Assembly: GCA_017871115.1 (NCBI GenBank)
Contig: JAFCIZ010000006.1
Span: forward strand, 2,542,001 to 2,606,000
Reading direction: 5' to 3'
DNA from: Cunninghamella blakesleeana
Lineage: Eukaryota; Mucoromycota; Mucoromycetes; Mucorales; Cunninghamellaceae
DNA length: 64,000 nucleotides
Shown here: positions 61,690 to 64,000 of the stretch, piece after piece
How the letters are laid out: every line of letters begins with the position of its first letter
How positions within the stretch are numbered: position 1 is the first letter of the stretch
The notes under the pieces: model-generated
Databases searched by the model: none
What the model was told of the DNA's origin: nothing
Seen by the model: the letters and a program-made list of their open reading frames with translations, nothing else
Position numbers and translations under genes: made by a program

Positions 61690-62614
61690 GTAATAATGTT
61701 ATATATATAATAGTATCAGTTTACTCGATGTAGTCAACCATTACCAAATGTTAATCTTCCATAATGATTGCAGAAATTAAAAATAAGCGGGAATTAAAAA
61801 TCAAATTTATTTTTTTAATAAAAAAAAAGATGACACAGAAATTTTTTTCCCTTTTCTTCTTTTTTAACCACACGTACATATATATATATCTATATATATA
61901 TATACATCCTTATGATGAATTTAACAATATAATTATTGAAAATAAATAATAGATTTTTTTAATGTATATATATATAATTCATATTATACTTATGAAATTA
62001 ATTTTTCAATTTTATACTTTGCTTAAATAAACACTCGTCAGCTTAGTACCATACGTAGCTTTTTTTTTTTTCTATAGATCATCAAAAGGTAAAAAGTAAA
62101 TATAGATTTTTTCTGGATCAATAAATAATAAATATATATATATATATATTCTCCTCTATCTCTTTTACACTTTAAAATGATTACACAGACTAATATAATA
62201 TATTTTTCTTTCCTTTCCATAATTAGTTGACTTAGCTACCTAAGCCCCGCTCATATGATAATAAAATTGATATACGTCTGATACAAGTTAGAAAATCTAT
62301 TTATATTCATATACAAAAAATAAAAATTTGTATACATATAAAGATGTAGGTGATGAAGTCACTAATATTACTGTTACTATTTACTTTTTTAAAAATAGTA
62401 GAACCACTCATTTCTTTTATGCAGTTTTATCCACGTTCACCTAATAAAGGAAGTGGCTCGTTTATTTACTCAGCTTTTTTAAAAAAAGAATAGATAAAGG
62501 CATAGCTTTTTTACTCTTTCTCTCTTTTTTTCTTTCTTTCTTTCTTTCTTTTTATTTTTTAATTCAACAATCAAAACACAAGAATTTTTATTTTTTATTT
62601 TTATTATATAAAAC
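61481..62614. other. Inter-copy spacer containing duplicated upstream DNA
   Basis: About 1.1 kb. Contains the decayed BRI3-like last exon (61714-61767), duplicated promoter blocks and CTTT repeats before gene B. Confidence 0.55.
61714..61767 (+). pseudogene. Decayed copy of the BRI3-like last exon
   Basis: 54 bases directly after a TATAATAG acceptor-like site, as in the parent exon at 60295-60348. By my count 42 of 54 bases match with no gaps. Both cysteines of the first Cys-x-Cys are lost, and a CAA codon has become TAA. No upstream exon accompanies it. It marks the left edge of the tandem duplication. Confidence 0.7.
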
Positions 62615-63178
62615 ATGACAGCAACTAGTTATACATTTTTTAGAGATGGTTCAAAAGGAGCTGCTAGAATATATAGTGGTAATTTTCATGAAGAAAATCC
62701 GCACCAACCAATAAACTATAGAATCAAAGTAAATAAAAAAACTTACGAATTATATGATGAATTGCAGCAGCAAAGAGGAATGTATGGTCCTATTTTAAAA
62801 GGGAACTACACCAATTCATCTAAAAGTAAAGCGACTATGGAAGGATTTAATATGAATGTCAATATGAAGCAAGGTGGGTTTTTATTATCTGATAAATGGA
62901 CTTTTACTGATCCTTTCCAAGGAAATAAATCATATACATGGAAAATCGATTTTTTGGGTGATTCTTGGAAATTAAAAGATGATCAAACTCAACAAGTAGT
63001 AGCTTTCTTCGAACGAGCAGGTTTTAGTATTAGAAAACAAGGTGTTTTAACAATTTATTATCAAGTCCCCCTTTATTTATTAGCATATATTATTCTAAGT
63101 CATAAATTACTTCATCAAAGCTTAAAAAAGGAAGAAGATAAAGCTATAGAGAATGGTGCTGATTCTTTTGGCGGTTAA
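62615..63178 (+). CDS. Tubby-like/DUF6593-like small protein, copy B
   Basis: A single-exon frame of 187 residues, closely similar to copy A along its whole length: TFFRDGSKGAARIYSGNFHE, MEGFNMNVNMKQGGF, FTDPFQGNKSYTWKID, SWKLKDDQTQQVVAFFERAG and the same hydrophobic end, extended by an acidic tail (KKEEDKAIENGADSFGG). It adds a short insert (QQQRGMYGP) relative to copy A. Intact and presumably expressed, since the duplicated promoter region is present. Function unknown. Confidence 0.72.
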   Translation: MTATSYTFFRDGSKGAARIYSGNFHEENPHQPINYRIKVNKKTYELYDELQQQRGMYGPILKGNYTNSSKSKATMEGFNMNVNMKQGGFLLSDKWTFTDPFQGNKSYTWKIDFLGDSWKLKDDQTQQVVAFFERAGFSIRKQGVLTIYYQVPLYLLAYIILSHKLLHQSLKKEEDKAIENGADSFGG

Positions 63179-63678
63179 TTATCGTTTTATTTTATTCTAT
63201 ATATTTATTTATTTTTTTCAACTGTAATAACAATAATAATAAGAATCAACTAATATCATATATATATAAATTTGTATTATTAGCAAAATAAAGCATAGCA
63301 AAATTATTTTACAAAAAAAAATATAAGGTTAAAAGAATTAATATGATTTTTTTTCTTTCTCTTCGTTTTTCTTTTATTTTTTTTAAAATATATAATTAAT
63401 ATGACTTTAACAATAAGTTTTAAGAAATGAAATAATTAATCCTTTTTTCATAATAATAGTGACAATAATGATAATATAAGCTTCAAATTTATATTTGCTA
63501 TGAAATCAAACAATTCAATTCTTTAGAAACTACTTTTTTTTTAAAAAATAAAATAAAATAAAATAAAAAACAATTCTTCTCTCTATCTTTATTACTTTTT
63601 TTATTCTTCAACATTACACTTAAAAAACACTATTTCGCTTTAAAGGTTCATTTTATTTATACTTTTTTTAATAAAAAC
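63179..63678. other. Spacer before the broken third copy
   Basis: About 500 bases of AT-rich DNA. I could not find a third copy of the BRI3-like exon here. Confidence 0.45.
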
Positions 63679-64000
63679 ATGACAACTTAGACTTTTTTCA
63701 GGGATGGGTCAAAAAGAGCAACCAAGGTATGTAATGGCACTTTACTTCATGCACTGGAATAAGATCAAGATATTGCTTATCAAATCAAAATAAACGAAAG
63801 CAAGATAAATGAAAAGGTTTTGGAATTATACGATGAACAACAGCAACAAAAGGACCCTATTTAAAAGGACAATTTTTCAATTCATCAGAAAGTAAAGGAA
63901 TTATCGAAGGTTTTAATACTAGCTTTTATTTTGTAAAAGAAGAATATACAACAGGTAAATGTACGTTTATGGATCCTTTCAATAAAAATAAATATTACTC
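63679..64000 (+). pseudogene. Broken third copy (C) of the tubby-like gene, cut by the window end
   Basis: Starts with ATGACAACT then an in-frame TAG (63688-63690), where copies A and B have an open codon. Downstream the family text is still readable (TFFRDGSK, LELYDEQQQQ, then, in another frame, KGIIEGFNTSF and FMDPFNKNK). There is a second in-frame stop at 63760-63762 and a frame change between about 63841 and 63863. It is therefore non-coding as a full-length protein. The 3' end lies outside the window. Confidence 0.85.

Overview
This window is nuclear DNA from an intron-rich, very AT-rich fungus. Genes carry many short GT-AG introns (about 60-300 bases). Intergenic DNA is full of homopolymers and TA runs, and proteins contain long Asn/Gln/Ser/His tracts. 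The gene families suggest an early-diverging filamentous fungus, probably Mucoromycota and possibly Mucorales: GPI-anchored Kre9/Knh1-like protein, Vts1, fungal wax-synthase-like MBOAT, FYRN/FYRC protein, fungal LEA-like membrane protein, and tubby-like small proteins resembling DUF6593. The lineage is inferred. I see no mobile element, virus, CRISPR array, rRNA or convincing tRNA.

Layout. 0-6.4 kb: a GPI-anchored wall protein (+), Mediator subunit MED20 (-) and, divergently, the tRNA pseudouridine synthase PUS7 (+). 7.5-12.7 kb: a purine-degradation pair on the + strand, peroxisomal uricase followed by one gene that fuses allantoicase to ureidoglycolate lyase. 14.2-20.4 kb: VTS1, ribosomal protein L29 (-), an unrecognised secreted protein and an RraA-like aldolase. 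23.3-32.2 kb, all minus strand: a Myb-domain protein, an ACL4-like TPR chaperone, a GPI-anchored periplasmic-binding-protein-like protein and a REB1-like multi-Myb factor. 33.5-36.4 kb: two tandem PABPN1/Pab2-like RNA-binding paralogues. 37-42.2 kb: D-serine dehydratase-like enzyme, R3HCC1-like protein and a His/Cys-rich LEA-like membrane protein. 43.1-49.5 kb (-): wax-synthase-like MBOAT, a 40-residue zinc-knuckle microprotein and a coiled-coil orphan. 50.5-64 kb (+): MLX-like bHLH factor, FYRN/FYRC nuclear protein, MATE transporter, BRI3/LITAF-like membrane protein, then a tandem array of tubby-like genes with two intact copies and one decayed copy cut by the window end.

How genes may work together. 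Uricase and the fusion enzyme cover the first and last steps of urate-to-glyoxylate breakdown; allantoinase and the two enzymes after uricase are not in the window. Several genes are RNA- or ribosome-linked (PUS7, VTS1, RPL29, ACL4, the PABPN1 pair), but nothing shows they are co-regulated. All gene models were built by hand from reading frames and splice consensus. In each, exon phases close to an intact frame, but none has transcript support.
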